Positions 29,414 to 38,292 of a stretch of 64,000 nucleotides of DNA are shown here, one piece after another. Location of the stretch: NCBI RefSeq assembly GCF_042445055.1, contig NZ_CP170341.1, positions 1 through 64,000 of the forward strand, given 5' to 3'. Made by a program: the position numbers and the translations under genes. The number at the start of each line of letters is the position of its first letter. The first letter of the stretch is position 1. The notes beneath the pieces are model-generated. The model worked only from the letters and a program-made list of their open reading frames with translations, had not been told where the DNA came from and searched no databases. The stretch comes from Falsihalocynthiibacter sp042445055. GTDB taxonomy: Bacteria > Pseudomonadota > Alphaproteobacteria > Rhodobacterales > Rhodobacteraceae.

Positions 29414-31309
29414 TTACCCTTTCGGTGCATACCAAATCGGCGACGTATAAGCGCGCTCCGTGGTTGTCATGGGAACGTTGTCGGGGAGATCAAGATCATA
29501 AAATACCGCGTCATAAGCCGTCCAGCGCGGGGTCGGAATTTCGATCACACGGGCGTAATAGAAGGCGTTGATCGAAGGATCGAAGTCCGGATCTGTCCAA
29601 ACAGCACCCAATTCGGAAGCGCCAATAGTGTTGCTCCAACTTGGTACCGAAAGATCGACCGTGCTACCCACCGAAGGCAGTTTGCCATCGTCACCGAGAA
29701 CACTTTCATCAGACCACGCCACGTCATACACCTGTTCTTGTGGTTCTCCGTCCGTATCAAGCCATCCCTTGATGATCTGAACGCGATCAATATTGGCCCC
29801 CATTGGATCGCGCAATGCGTAGACCAAGAAGTTGGGCGCGGTGGCCCCGTCAGGCGGATTTAACAGATCACCGCCCATCGGCACCCCCTTTGTATAGCCG
29901 ATTTTTGCGAGGTTGCGTCCATCAACATCCGAAGGCGTAAAATCCCAACCGCCGAAGAAACGCACGCGCATCCGTGTTCCTGTCGTGCCGTAAACTTCGC
30001 GTCTCTCCATTGAGTCATATATCTCTGTGCGGGTATTTCCCGTGGCCCAAACAGCCATCAATCCCGCCGTGATATATCGCCAACTGTTGTAAGATAGACC
30101 GAGATCTTTGTTCTCTTTTGAGAGGTGGTTGGAGCGGTGCTCGTTTGGCTCATAGGCTGTAAACTTACCAAAAAAGTTATCTTGATCAGGCGTAGAGAGC
30201 GCTGTGTGGGCGTCCGATCCTCCTGCAAAACCAAACTTGAACGGGTTAGCACCAAGAGTTTCTTCTAACTTGAAGCCATTCGCAAGCGCTTCCCGTGGGT
30301 ACTCTGTCTTGAGCATCTCGGGTGTTTTGGCTTCTGACAAATCAAGATTGCCCCAATCCCAACTTTCATAATCGGCAAACTCATCGGTTGGTGACAGCAT
30401 TGGGTGGGCTTCGCCGTCGCCTTTTAATTGAGTCACTTCATAGAGTCGCTCAAACTTGTTGCGCATTTCAACGTATTCGGCATCGTAATCGGCCCCATCG
30501 GCGAAATCATCCTTAAGCGCAAACATCATGCCATTGGATAGGTTGCCATTGTGTGGAATTGCGGTAACTTCGCCGCCCGTTGCATCCTCATAAGACTGCA
30601 TCCATCTCCACAGATCACGCGGGTTTGGCGAGCCTGTCGGCGGGGTCGTTGTGTAGGGAACGATTTTCCCAGCCCGATCGGCATTGTCGCGGAAAATCAC
30701 GTTGCGGTGCAGATTGTTCCCCGACACAAGTGAGGTCCACTCAAATGCAATGAACGTTGTGAATTTCCCCGGATCGTTGAACTCTTCGGCCGCATTCACA
30801 ATGTCGGTCCAAGTGCGGGCATAGGATGGATTCCCCGGCTGGTAATTCAGCGCATCCGAAACTTTGCCCTGTGCAAAAAGGCCAACCAGATCGACAGCCG
30901 CTTTTTGTGCCTCAGAGCCGCCCTTGGCAAAAGCTTCGTGAAACTGCTTGCCTTGTTCGTCAGCAAGAATATTGGGCGTTCCCTTAATAATAATCGAAAT
31001 CGCCCCCATCGCATCCGAATGGTCGGTAATCATGTAGAAATCATAAGGCCGCGCAAGTCTGGCAGGCTGACCAGTGTTGGATGTAACTTGCTCCCCGCGC
31101 GCAAAACGATATGCATCGCGTGGCAACAGGGTGGTTCCACCCCCGCCAGCATCCGCAGAGAGTGCTGTATGTACATGGGTTTCCCCGAAATAAACATCAT
31201 CCGGAAACGCGCGGTTGGCATAGGGCGAATAGGGCGCACCGACATAAACATTGGCAACCAACCCTGCCGTGTCTTGAGCGAAGACTGGCGTCGACAAGAC
31301 AAATGACAT
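29414..31309 (-). CDS. DUF3604 domain protein, copy 2, signal peptide split by an IS
   Basis: The body of the protein is intact and parallels copy 1 block for block: GETHVHTALSADA, MITDHSDAMGA, AIPHNGNLSNGMMF, GGSDAHTALS and ERAYTSPIWY at the C-terminus. The first in-frame ATG now available is 31309 (MSFVLSTPVFAQ), which lacks the charged start of a signal peptide. An IS3-family element (31309-32510) lies directly upstream. Its end supplies AGGTGGGG six bases before this ATG, so weak re-initiation is possible. Removing the IS and one 4-bp target copy gives a 638-residue protein starting at 32536, the same length as copy 1. Export is probably impaired. Confidence 0.88.
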   Translation of the reverse strand: MSFVLSTPVFAQDTAGLVANVYVGAPYSPYANRAFPDDVYFGETHVHTALSADAGGGGTTLLPRDAYRFARGEQVTSNTGQPARLARPYDFYMITDHSDAMGAISIIIKGTPNILADEQGKQFHEAFAKGGSEAQKAAVDLVGLFAQGKVSDALNYQPGNPSYARTWTDIVNAAEEFNDPGKFTTFIAFEWTSLVSGNNLHRNVIFRDNADRAGKIVPYTTTPPTGSPNPRDLWRWMQSYEDATGGEVTAIPHNGNLSNGMMFALKDDFADGADYDAEYVEMRNKFERLYEVTQLKGDGEAHPMLSPTDEFADYESWDWGNLDLSEAKTPEMLKTEYPREALANGFKLEETLGANPFKFGFAGGSDAHTALSTPDQDNFFGKFTAYEPNEHRSNHLSKENKDLGLSYNSWRYITAGLMAVWATGNTRTEIYDSMERREVYGTTGTRMRVRFFGGWDFTPSDVDGRNLAKIGYTKGVPMGGDLLNPPDGATAPNFLVYALRDPMGANIDRVQIIKGWLDTDGEPQEQVYDVAWSDESVLGDDGKLPSVGSTVDLSVPSWSNTIGASELGAVWTDPDFDPSINAFYYARVIEIPTPRWTAYDAVFYDLDLPDNVPMTTTERAYTSPIWYAPKG

Positions 31310-31332
31310 GATCAGCCCCACCTAAGTAGTCC
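31309..31332. repeat. IS terminal inverted repeat, orfB side
   Basis: This end starts TGATCAGCCCC and pairs, inverted, with 32486-32510. It overlaps the ATG at 31309 used by the truncated DUF3604 frame. Confidence 0.8.
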
Positions 31333-31342
31333 AGTTTGAATG

Positions 31343-32174
31343 TTAGTGCATGATCGGCCTTAGTTCCATCGGGACGATGGTTTCCGGAGCCGGCGGGCGG
31401 TAGCCCAGAGCACTGTGTGGTCGTTTGGTATTGTAGTGTTTCCTCCAGCTTTCGATGATAATCTGTGCTTCGCGTAGAGTGTAAAAGCTCTCCCCGTTCA
31501 GCAACTCGTCGCGGAACCGGGCATTGAAACTTTCGCAATACCCATTCTCCCACGGCGAGCCAGGCTCAATGTAACCGTTTTGGCTCCAACCGCCTCAAAT
31601 CCGGTCTCGAACAGCCCGAGCTATGAACTCCAGGCATTGTCCGACATGATGTAGGCCGGAACGCCGCGCAAGATGAACAGATCCGTGAGTGCGTCGATGA
31701 CTTCATCGAGTTCTTCCGCTTCACGGATCGCCAGGCATTCCCGGCTGTATTCGTCCAAGATGTTCAGGGTCCGGAACGCTTTCCCGTCATCAGTTCGATG
31801 ATGAACGAGAAGTCCGCGCGACCAGACGTGGTTGCGATACTCTGGCCGCAGCCGGACACATGAGCCATCATTTAGCCAAACCGCCCCTTCTTGGGTTGCT
31901 AGCGCTTTGAGCCCCTCACGCCGCCACAACCGTTCAACCCGCTTGTCGTTCACCTGCCAGCCCGCATCCCTGGGCAGACGCGATCGGCAATCGTACCGGC
32001 CATACTGACGTGCCAGTTCGATCATATCAGCAACCAGCCGTTCTTCGTCACTTCGGTCAACAGGCAACCGCCTCTGGGTGGATCGGTTCTGCCCCAAAAC
32101 ACGACAGATCCGCCGCTCAGACACCCGCACCTCATTGCGAATGTGATCGATGCAGGCGCGGCGGCGCGAGGGGC
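31343..32174 (-). pseudogene. IS3-family transposase orfB, frameshifted
   Basis: Reading from the orfA end, an rve-type integrase is recognisable: VSERRICRVLGQNRSTQRR, GWQVNDKRVERLWRREGLK, WLNDGSCVRLRPEY, HHRTDDGKAFRTLNILDEYS and IDALTDLFILRGVPAY. The frame then ends early (DNAWSS, stop at 31621). After further indels the C-terminus resumes in another frame: EPGSPWENGYCESFNARFRD, IIIESWRKHYNTKRPHSALG and PIMH at 31343. The region around the first catalytic Asp (normally VWSxDF) is scrambled to VWSRGLLV. At least four indels make it non-functional. Confidence 0.88.
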
Positions 32175-32459
32175 TCAGAAGTTTTCCCGTGCGGCTTCCG
32201 ACAGGATCAACTTGTCCAGGGTCAGATCAGATACGGCTCGCCGCAGTCGATCATTCTCCTTCTGAAGCCGCTTTAGTTCCCTCAGTTGGTCGGTTCCCAT
32301 TCCGCCATATTGTTTGCGCCAACGATAAAACGTCTGTTCAGTTATCTGCACTTGCCGGATTGCATCAACACGCGGCATGCCTTGACCGCAAAGCACCTCA
32401 ACCTGCCGCAACTTCGTGACAATCTCTTCTGGCTTGTGTCGCTTAATTCCCATTTTCAA
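32175..32459 (-). CDS. IS3-family transposase orfA (HTH protein)
   Basis: The 94-residue product is a full-length OrfA: HTH_Tnp_1 fold (HKPEEIVTKLRQVEVLCGQG, QITEQTFYRWRKQYGG) and a C-terminal leucine-zipper-like helix (ELKRLQKENDRLRRAVSDLT) ending LSEAARENF. It normally makes the active OrfAB by -1 frameshifting into orfB, which is broken here. A GGAGG lies a few bases before the start at 32459. Confidence 0.9.
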   Translation of the reverse strand: MKMGIKRHKPEEIVTKLRQVEVLCGQGMPRVDAIRQVQITEQTFYRWRKQYGGMGTDQLRELKRLQKENDRLRRAVSDLTLDKLILSEAARENF

Positions 32460-32485
32460 TCCTCCGATTCCTAACTATAGGGGCG

Positions 32486-32510
32486 GACCACTTCAAAGGG
32501 GGAGGACCAG
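32486..32510. repeat. IS terminal inverted repeat, orfA side
   Basis: Read on the minus strand this end starts TGGTCCTCCCCC and pairs with 31309-31332. It is followed by the 4-bp target copy GAAA. Confidence 0.8.
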
Positions 32511-32536
32511 AAATCGAAATCAATTTCTGCGGCATC
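32511..32536 (-). pseudogene. Detached 5' end of DUF3604 copy 2
   Basis: ATG at 32536 is preceded by GAGG seven bases upstream and encodes MPQKLISI plus two bases. Joined to 31304 (omitting 31305-31308, the duplicated target), it reads MPQKLISISFVLSTPVFAQ in frame, a complete signal peptide. This is the original start, now 1.2 kb away. Upstream bases to about 32743 hold its likely former promoter and no other gene I recognise. Confidence 0.85.
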
Positions 32537-32743
32537 GAGCTACCTCGCGATAAAGAATCAAAAATATCCTTCGATACTACTTCAAAAAAGATACGTTTAC
32601 TTCTTTTCCTCTCGCACGAGTTCATCAAAACGACTCAAGGTGGTGGCGCAAATCGGCGCAGTCGCCTCAATGAAGCGCTCCTTTTTCAACGTCAGAAAGA
32701 TCGCAAACTGTTGCGTATTCTGGCAATCCTCAGCAGCGTTGCG

Positions 32744-34747
32744 TTAGTCTTCCAAGTTCAACCACGCAACCTCATCATCCGTAAGCGAAAGGCCCATTGA
32801 CCGCAGAGTAGAGACGATTTCCCCCGGACTGCGCGGCCCAATGAGTGCAAAGGACGGGAACGATTGCGAGAGCACCCAAGCCGTCGCAATGTTATGCGGC
32901 GCGACGTTGTATTTCTCGGCAAGTTCACCCGCGCGGCGGCGGCGCTCTTCGTTAGTATCAGAGCCATAACAAACGTCCGGCCCGATGGACGCAGGGAGCC
33001 GCCCGCGCAGCGCTTCATCAAGGAAATACCCCCGCGCCTGTGACGACCAACTCAGATGCATCGTTCCCGTTTTGCGCAACCATTCAAGCGTTTGCGGCGT
33101 ATTCGAAGTAACACACCCATCCCAGACCGGTTTTTGCATCACAGCAAGCGAGAGGTTGTTGTTCAGTATCTTGGGCGGCTCCAGATCGTGCTTCTTGGCA
33201 TAGCTAACGGCCTCATCGAAACGCTCGGTGGTCCAGTTTGATCCACCCCAAACCCCGATGCGCCCCGCATCCCGTTCGCGCGCGATGGCCTCGACAAATT
33301 CGCCGACAGGAACATCAAGATTGTCGCGGTGCATGATATAAATCGCCGCTCGATCCAGCCCCAAACGGCTAAGCGAAATGTCCAACTGCGCGCCAATCGC
33401 CTGCGGAAGACAGTATGGCGTGTGCGCTCCCTTAACGATTACGTTGATGTCATCCGCAACGCCCCGCGCCGCGATCCACTCGCCCAGAACCTGCTCGTGT
33501 TTGCCTCCACCATAGACAAACGCGGTGTCAAAGGTCGTGCCTCCGGCCTCCATCCACGCATCCCACATGATCGCGCCCTCGGCGATGGTATCGCGATTGT
33601 CGCAACCCATGATCAGCGCGCTCACGGGGTTGGCGACTCCGTCTATTTCATGCGTCTTCATGCGCTCGTTATTGGCGGGCAAGACACCGGCAAGCATGCG
33701 GATCGTTGCCGCATCTTCTCCGACCACCTGATAGCCAACCTCGCGCCGCCACGCATCGAGAACCTGCGCGTTGCCAACCGATCCTTCGGGCGACATCGCA
33801 GGATAACTGCACCCGCTTGCCCCCGCGATGATCGCGCGGCTCGCAGCCTCGGCTTCATAGGCAAAGAGCATCTTGGGCGCGGCGATGTCCTCTTGATGGG
33901 TCGCCCCATCCTTTACGATTTCCAGCACCGTATCCGCAGGCCCCACCTCGCGGCCCGGAACCCAAGGATTGCGCAAAGTCACGGAGCCGTGCTCGCAAGT
34001 AACGTGAATGGACTGCCCCAAATCCCGCGCAACTGCACAGGCGATGCGAGCTGTCACGCCATTGGCAAAGGACAGCAAACCATGCGCAACCTCATCCACT
34101 CCGCTCTGTCCAATTTGACCAACCGCCTTGATTGAGGTCGGCTCGGCAAACGCCTGATCTGCAATGCCCGCGATCATTCGGGCCGCCGACACAGGATACC
34201 CGCCAACGTCCAAAATACCGCCCCCCGCAAGCGCGCGATCATAGAGACGACTCTCGGCATTGAACCCCGCCGCGAATCCAAACGTGGCGTCGATATGCTG
34301 CACCGCGCCCAGGTCGCCACTCGCGAGGATCTCGTTTAATCGCGTGATTTGCGGATGGTGGAGATACATATACGCCTCCATGAAAAAGACGCCCTCCTGC
34401 GCCGCCGCCTCGCGTAATGCTTCGACTTCGGCGGCATTCAACCCCGCTGGCTTCTCAACAGAGACGTGTTTCCCCGCACGAATGGCCATCAATGCCTGCG
34501 GTGCGTGAAACGGATGCGGGGTTGCGATATGGATTGCGTCCACTTCTGGATCGGCACAGATATCGCAATAGTTTGTATAGCATTTATCGGCATTTACGCC
34601 GAACTCCTTGCCAAAGGCGTGTGCGCGTTCTGGGGATCTGCTTGCGACGGCAAACAGGCTTCCCGCTTCGCTCTCGGCCAAACCAAGAGCGAAATTCCCC
34701 GCGATCGAACCCGGGCCGATTATCCCCCACTTAACTTTCTGCATCAT
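32744..34747 (-). CDS. Fusion of Gfo/Idh/MocA oxidoreductase and aldo/keto reductase
   Basis: The 667-residue protein holds two complete enzymes. Residues about 5-325: Gfo/Idh/MocA, with the NAD(P) motif WGIIGPGSIAGNF and the catalytic-Lys motif VSVEKPAGLN. Residues about 370-667: aldo/keto reductase with the tetrad visible as FDTAFVYGG (Asp and Tyr), VIVKGAH (Lys) and IYIMHRDN (His), and the C-terminal LIGPRSPGEI cofactor loop. It should act on sugar or sugar-acid intermediates with nicotinamide cofactors. GGAGG precedes ATG 34747; the open frame further up has no ribosome site. It is divergent from LacI and shares the operator at 34805-34824. Confidence 0.9.
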   Translation of the reverse strand: MMQKVKWGIIGPGSIAGNFALGLAESEAGSLFAVASRSPERAHAFGKEFGVNADKCYTNYCDICADPEVDAIHIATPHPFHAPQALMAIRAGKHVSVEKPAGLNAAEVEALREAAAQEGVFFMEAYMYLHHPQITRLNEILASGDLGAVQHIDATFGFAAGFNAESRLYDRALAGGGILDVGGYPVSAARMIAGIADQAFAEPTSIKAVGQIGQSGVDEVAHGLLSFANGVTARIACAVARDLGQSIHVTCEHGSVTLRNPWVPGREVGPADTVLEIVKDGATHQEDIAAPKMLFAYEAEAASRAIIAGASGCSYPAMSPEGSVGNAQVLDAWRREVGYQVVGEDAATIRMLAGVLPANNERMKTHEIDGVANPVSALIMGCDNRDTIAEGAIMWDAWMEAGGTTFDTAFVYGGGKHEQVLGEWIAARGVADDINVIVKGAHTPYCLPQAIGAQLDISLSRLGLDRAAIYIMHRDNLDVPVGEFVEAIARERDAGRIGVWGGSNWTTERFDEAVSYAKKHDLEPPKILNNNLSLAVMQKPVWDGCVTSNTPQTLEWLRKTGTMHLSWSSQARGYFLDEALRGRLPASIGPDVCYGSDTNEERRRRAGELAEKYNVAPHNIATAWVLSQSFPSFALIGPRSPGEIVSTLRSMGLSLTDDEVAWLNLED

Positions 34748-34804
34748 CTGTCCTCCAGCAAAATTTACCGCGACTTTTACAGTCCTGCCGACACCGGTCA
34801 ATAA

Positions 34805-34824
34805 TTTAGTAAATTTTTACTGAA
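34805..34824. promoter_or_regulatory. LacI-family operator, divergent promoter
   Basis: Palindrome TTTAGTAAA-TT-TTTACTGAA, one base off perfect symmetry. It sits between the divergent oxidoreductase fusion and lacI genes and is nearly identical to the site at 35984-36003. The repeated site beside a LacI regulator makes it the probable binding site, controlling the fusion gene and lacI itself. Confidence 0.8.
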
Positions 34825-34895
34825 CATTTTTTCAAGCGCGTGCTACCCTACCGTTAATCGTTGCCTCAAATTGACCCATATGCGAAAAACTGACG

Positions 34896-35954
34896 ATGAA
34901 AACAGACAAGCACACACCGCCCAAGCGGCGCGCCGGAGCTACACTCAAGCAGATTGCCGACAAAACTGGCGTATCGCAGACCACCGTGTCACGTGTGCTG
35001 AACTTCGATTCTACCCTTTCGGTCGGCGATGAGACCCGCAAGAAAATTATCGAAACGGCAGCGGCACTTAACTATGAGCCGCCCCGCCGCCGTAAACGGC
35101 AGGTAAACAACAGCGAGAAACAGCAGATTGCTGTGCTCCACTTCCTGCAACCCGAACAAGAACTCTCGGACCCGTATTATATCGCCCTGCGCATCGGCAT
35201 CGAAAGTCGCAGCGCCGCACTTGGGCTTGAGCTGGTAAAATTTCACGCGACATCTGGAGTGTATGACGCACAAGCCATCACAGAAACGAGCGGCTGTATC
35301 GCCATCGGCCACCACCCCGAAGAGACCATCGACTGGATGCGCGCCAACATCGAAAACCTCGTGATCGCGGATTATATGCCGCTGGATGATGACGTTGACG
35401 CGGTGATGTGTGACCTCACGGCGGCGTCGCGCAAACTCCTTAAGGAAGTCTGGGCAGCGGGATATCGGCGGATCGCTTTTCTAGGATGGTACGACCCCAA
35501 AAAGGTAACCCGCCGCGCCCCTGAAATTCGGTATCTTGCCTATAAAACATGGATGGAAGACCACGGCGGCTTTGACGAATCCCTCGCGTTAACGGGTGAA
35601 AACACCGAACAAAGCGGGCATGACCTGACGGCCGAACTCCTTTCGGGCGATAACATGCCAGAGCTTATCATCGCCGCAACCGATAACATGGCCGTCGGCG
35701 CCTATCGTGCGATTTCGCGCAAAGGATTGTCGATTCCCAACGACATCGCTGTCGCAAGCTTTAACGACATTTCCGCCGCGCGGTTCCTCAACCCGCCCCT
35801 CACAACTGTTCGCCTCCCTGCCGAGCGCATCGGCGAGAATGCGGTTGAGCTTCTGGTCGAGCGCCTCTCGGGGCGTCGCCTTGCCAAACGGCTAAGCTTG
35901 GAAAGTAAAATCATCTGGCGCGGTAGCGTTCGCCTCCCTCAACCAGAGGGTTAA
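34896..35954 (+). CDS. LacI family transcriptional regulator of the sugar locus
   Basis: The 352-residue protein has an N-terminal LacI helix-turn-helix (about residues 15-65: TLKQIADKTGVSQTTVSRVL, hinge helix region NYEPPRRRKR) and a periplasmic-binding-like effector domain (VLHFLQPEQ ... GYRRIAFLGW ... AATDNMAVGAYRAI ... IAVASFNDISAARFLNPPLTTVRLP). Sequence style is closest to the EbgR/GalR type, which fits the GH2 glycosidase downstream. It should repress the locus until a sugar binds. Operators lie on both sides of the gene. Confidence 0.95.
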   Translation: MKTDKHTPPKRRAGATLKQIADKTGVSQTTVSRVLNFDSTLSVGDETRKKIIETAAALNYEPPRRRKRQVNNSEKQQIAVLHFLQPEQELSDPYYIALRIGIESRSAALGLELVKFHATSGVYDAQAITETSGCIAIGHHPEETIDWMRANIENLVIADYMPLDDDVDAVMCDLTAASRKLLKEVWAAGYRRIAFLGWYDPKKVTRRAPEIRYLAYKTWMEDHGGFDESLALTGENTEQSGHDLTAELLSGDNMPELIIAATDNMAVGAYRAISRKGLSIPNDIAVASFNDISAARFLNPPLTTVRLPAERIGENAVELLVERLSGRRLAKRLSLESKIIWRGSVRLPQPEG

Positions 35955-35983
35955 AACGCACCGAAATCGCGCACCTCAATCTA

Positions 35984-36003
35984 TTTAGTAAATTTTTACT
36001 AAA
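35984..36003. promoter_or_regulatory. LacI-family operator before the ABC transporter operon
   Basis: Perfect palindrome TTTAGTAAA-TT-TTTACTAAA, 75 bp before the substrate-binding protein start at 36079. It matches 34805-34824 at 19 of 20 positions. It should let LacI control the transporter and glycosidase operon. Confidence 0.85.
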
Positions 36004-36078
36004 TTTCTTGCGCGAATGAATTTTCCGCCCTACCGTGACAACACGCCGCACAAGCCGGCGGACAAACGGGAGGAAAAA

Positions 36079-37350
36079 ATGGACATAAAGACCGCAATTC
36101 TACCGCGCGCACTGGCGATTGGCATCGGTGTCAGTCAATGCGCACTCTCTGCCGCATGGGCGGATGATTTGACAGTTTGGGCATGGGACCCAAACTTTAA
36201 CGGCGCCGCTATGGAAAAGGCCGCCGAAATCTACAAAGAGACGCATCCTGACTTCAACCTAGTCTTTACAGAGTTCGCACGCGAAGAACTTGAGCAAAAA
36301 CTACAGACCCAACTGGCCGCAGGAGTCACGGATGGTCTTCCGGATATCGTCCTGATCGAAGACTACTCAGCGCAGAAATTCGTTCTGTCATTCCCCGGTG
36401 CATTTGCGCCGATGACCCAAGACATCGACTATTCCAAATTCGCCGACTACAAGGTTGCGCTCGCCACGGTTGGCGACGAAACATACTCGATGCCGTTTGA
36501 TTCTGGCGTAACAGGCTGGTTCTATCGCTCGGATATTCTCTCGGAAGCGGGCTATAGCGCCGAAGACCTTAACAACATCACATGGGACCGCCTGATCGAA
36601 ATCGGCAAAGACGTGTTCGCCAAAACTGGCACACCTCTCCTGTCGATCGACGCCAACGACCCGGGGCTCTTTGTGATCATGCTCCAATCCACAGGCGGTT
36701 GGTTCTTTGATGAAAACGGCGATCTGGACATTGTCGGCAACGAGAAATTCAAAGCTGCCCTCGCGGATTACGCCGAACTCTTGCAAGCCAAAGAAGTCTA
36801 CAAGCCGATCACGGGCTGGTCCGAATTCACAGGCTCCTTCACGAGCGGTGACGTCGCCTCGGCCATTTCCGGTGTTTGGCTAACAGGCACCATCAAATCC
36901 GCCGACATGAGCGGACAATGGGCGGTTGCCCCGATTCCGCGCGTCGAAGAAGCAGAGGGAGCCGTGAACGCTTCCAACCTTGGCGGCTCTAGCTGGTATA
37001 TGCTCTCTGCAGCGCCAAACCCCGACCTTGCCAAGGACTTCCTCCAAGAGGTCTGGGCATCTGACATTGATTTCTACCAAGACATCCTTGTCGGACAGGG
37101 CGCGGTTGGTTCTCTTCTGGCCGTTCGCGAAGGCGAAGCATACCAATCAACCGATGACTACTTCGGTGGTCAGGCCGTCTGGCAGGACTTCTCGAACTGG
37201 CTCGGAGAGATCCCCGGCGTTGATTATGGTATCTTTACCTATGAGGTTCGCTCGGCCATCGCGTCACAGGCACCTGCCCTAGCAAATGGCGGTGATCTGG
37301 ACGAGGCAATCGAGAAAATCGAAGCCGAAGCCCGCGTACTTACACAATAA
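36079..37350 (+). CDS. Carbohydrate ABC transporter substrate-binding protein
   Basis: The 423-residue protein has a signal peptide (MDIKTAILPRALAIGIGVSQ ... ALSAAWA) followed by a family 1 extracellular solute-binding fold: LTVWAWDPNFNG, the LPDIVLIEDYSAQKF segment, MPFDSGVTGWFYRSDIL, GVWLTGTIKSADM and WAVAPIPRV. It binds a sugar or glycoside in the periplasm and delivers it to the permeases downstream. The ATG at 36079 is chosen because GGGAGG lies just upstream; an earlier in-frame ATG at 36016 has no ribosome site and would bury the signal. Confidence 0.95.
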   Translation: MDIKTAILPRALAIGIGVSQCALSAAWADDLTVWAWDPNFNGAAMEKAAEIYKETHPDFNLVFTEFAREELEQKLQTQLAAGVTDGLPDIVLIEDYSAQKFVLSFPGAFAPMTQDIDYSKFADYKVALATVGDETYSMPFDSGVTGWFYRSDILSEAGYSAEDLNNITWDRLIEIGKDVFAKTGTPLLSIDANDPGLFVIMLQSTGGWFFDENGDLDIVGNEKFKAALADYAELLQAKEVYKPITGWSEFTGSFTSGDVASAISGVWLTGTIKSADMSGQWAVAPIPRVEEAEGAVNASNLGGSSWYMLSAAPNPDLAKDFLQEVWASDIDFYQDILVGQGAVGSLLAVREGEAYQSTDDYFGGQAVWQDFSNWLGEIPGVDYGIFTYEVRSAIASQAPALANGGDLDEAIEKIEAEARVLTQ

Positions 37351-37410
37351 TTGCCACAAAACTGCCCTGCCCGCATCTTGTGGGTGGGGCATTAACGGGA
37401 GGGGACCGAC

Positions 37411-38292
37411 GTGGCACGTACACGGCTAGGGCGAAACGAACGAATAAGCGGCTGGGGCTTTGTCATGCCCGCGCTGGTTTTATTGGGGCTATTCATGGTT
37501 TGGCCGATCTTGTGGTCGCTCTGGATGTCGTTCCAAACAGGTCGCGGCATGAATATGAGCTTTGGTGGCCTAAGCAACATCAAGCGCCTCGGCAGCGATC
37601 CGATATTCCTCAAGGCACTGGGCAACACGCTGACTTTTCTGGCGATTCAGGTTCCCATAATGATCATGTTCGCGCTCTTGTTTGCGGTGCTGCTGAATGC
37701 GCCCAGACTCCGGTTTCGCGGATTGTTCAGAACCGCAATCTTTCTGCCTGCGGTCAGTTCCCTTGTGGCCTACTCTATCCTTTTCAAATCCATCTTTGCG
37801 ACGGACGGGCTGGCCAATCAAATGCTACTTTCGGCTGGCATACTCGAAACGAGCATCCCGTGGCTGGGTGATCCGTTCTGGGCCAAGGTTGTGATTATCC
37901 TTGCGATCACATGGCGCTGGACGGGGTATAACATGATCTTCTACCTCGCTGCCCTTCAGAACATCGACAAATCCATCTACGAAGCCGCGCGCATTGATGG
38001 CGTCCCCGCCCACGCACAATTCTTTCGCATCACCGTTCCGATGCTCAAACCCGTGATTCTGTTCACAACGATCATCTCGACAATCGGCACGCTCCAACTC
38101 TTTGACGAGGTCCAGAACATCACCGAGGGCGGCCCCTCCAACGCGACGCTTACGCTCTCGCAATACCTCTACAACTTGACGTTCAAGTTCATGCCCTCCT
38201 TTGGATATGCGGCGACGGTTTCGTATGTGATTGTTGTACTGGTGGCGGTCCTGTCGTTCTTTCAATTCTTTATCGCAAAGGATCGCAAATGA
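37411..38292 (+). CDS. Sugar ABC transporter permease (MalF type)
   Basis: The 293-residue inner-membrane protein has six helices and the permease EAA loop (IYEAARIDGVPAHAQFFRITVPML), which contacts the ATPase. GTG 37411 follows GGGAGGGG at a good distance. It overlaps the next permease by 4 bases (ATGA). It pairs with that MalG-type subunit to form the channel. Confidence 0.95.
   Translation: MARTRLGRNERISGWGFVMPALVLLGLFMVWPILWSLWMSFQTGRGMNMSFGGLSNIKRLGSDPIFLKALGNTLTFLAIQVPIMIMFALLFAVLLNAPRLRFRGLFRTAIFLPAVSSLVAYSILFKSIFATDGLANQMLLSAGILETSIPWLGDPFWAKVVIILAITWRWTGYNMIFYLAALQNIDKSIYEAARIDGVPAHAQFFRITVPMLKPVILFTTIISTIGTLQLFDEVQNITEGGPSNATLTLSQYLYNLTFKFMPSFGYAATVSYVIVVLVAVLSFFQFFIAKDRK

Larger units (their letters stand above)
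31309..32510 (-). mobile_element. Decayed IS3-family insertion sequence (IS407-like), 1202 bp
   Basis: Both ends begin TG/CA and form imperfect inverted repeats: 31309-31332 against 32486-32510 (about 17 of 24 match with one gap; both contain CCCC and AGTxGTCC). The element is flanked by GACA (31305-31308) and GAAA (32511-32514), a 4-bp target repeat with one change, as expected for the IS407 group. It carries an intact orfA and a broken orfB on the minus strand. Size is normal for the family. Several indels in orfB show it cannot move by itself. Confidence 0.9.
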
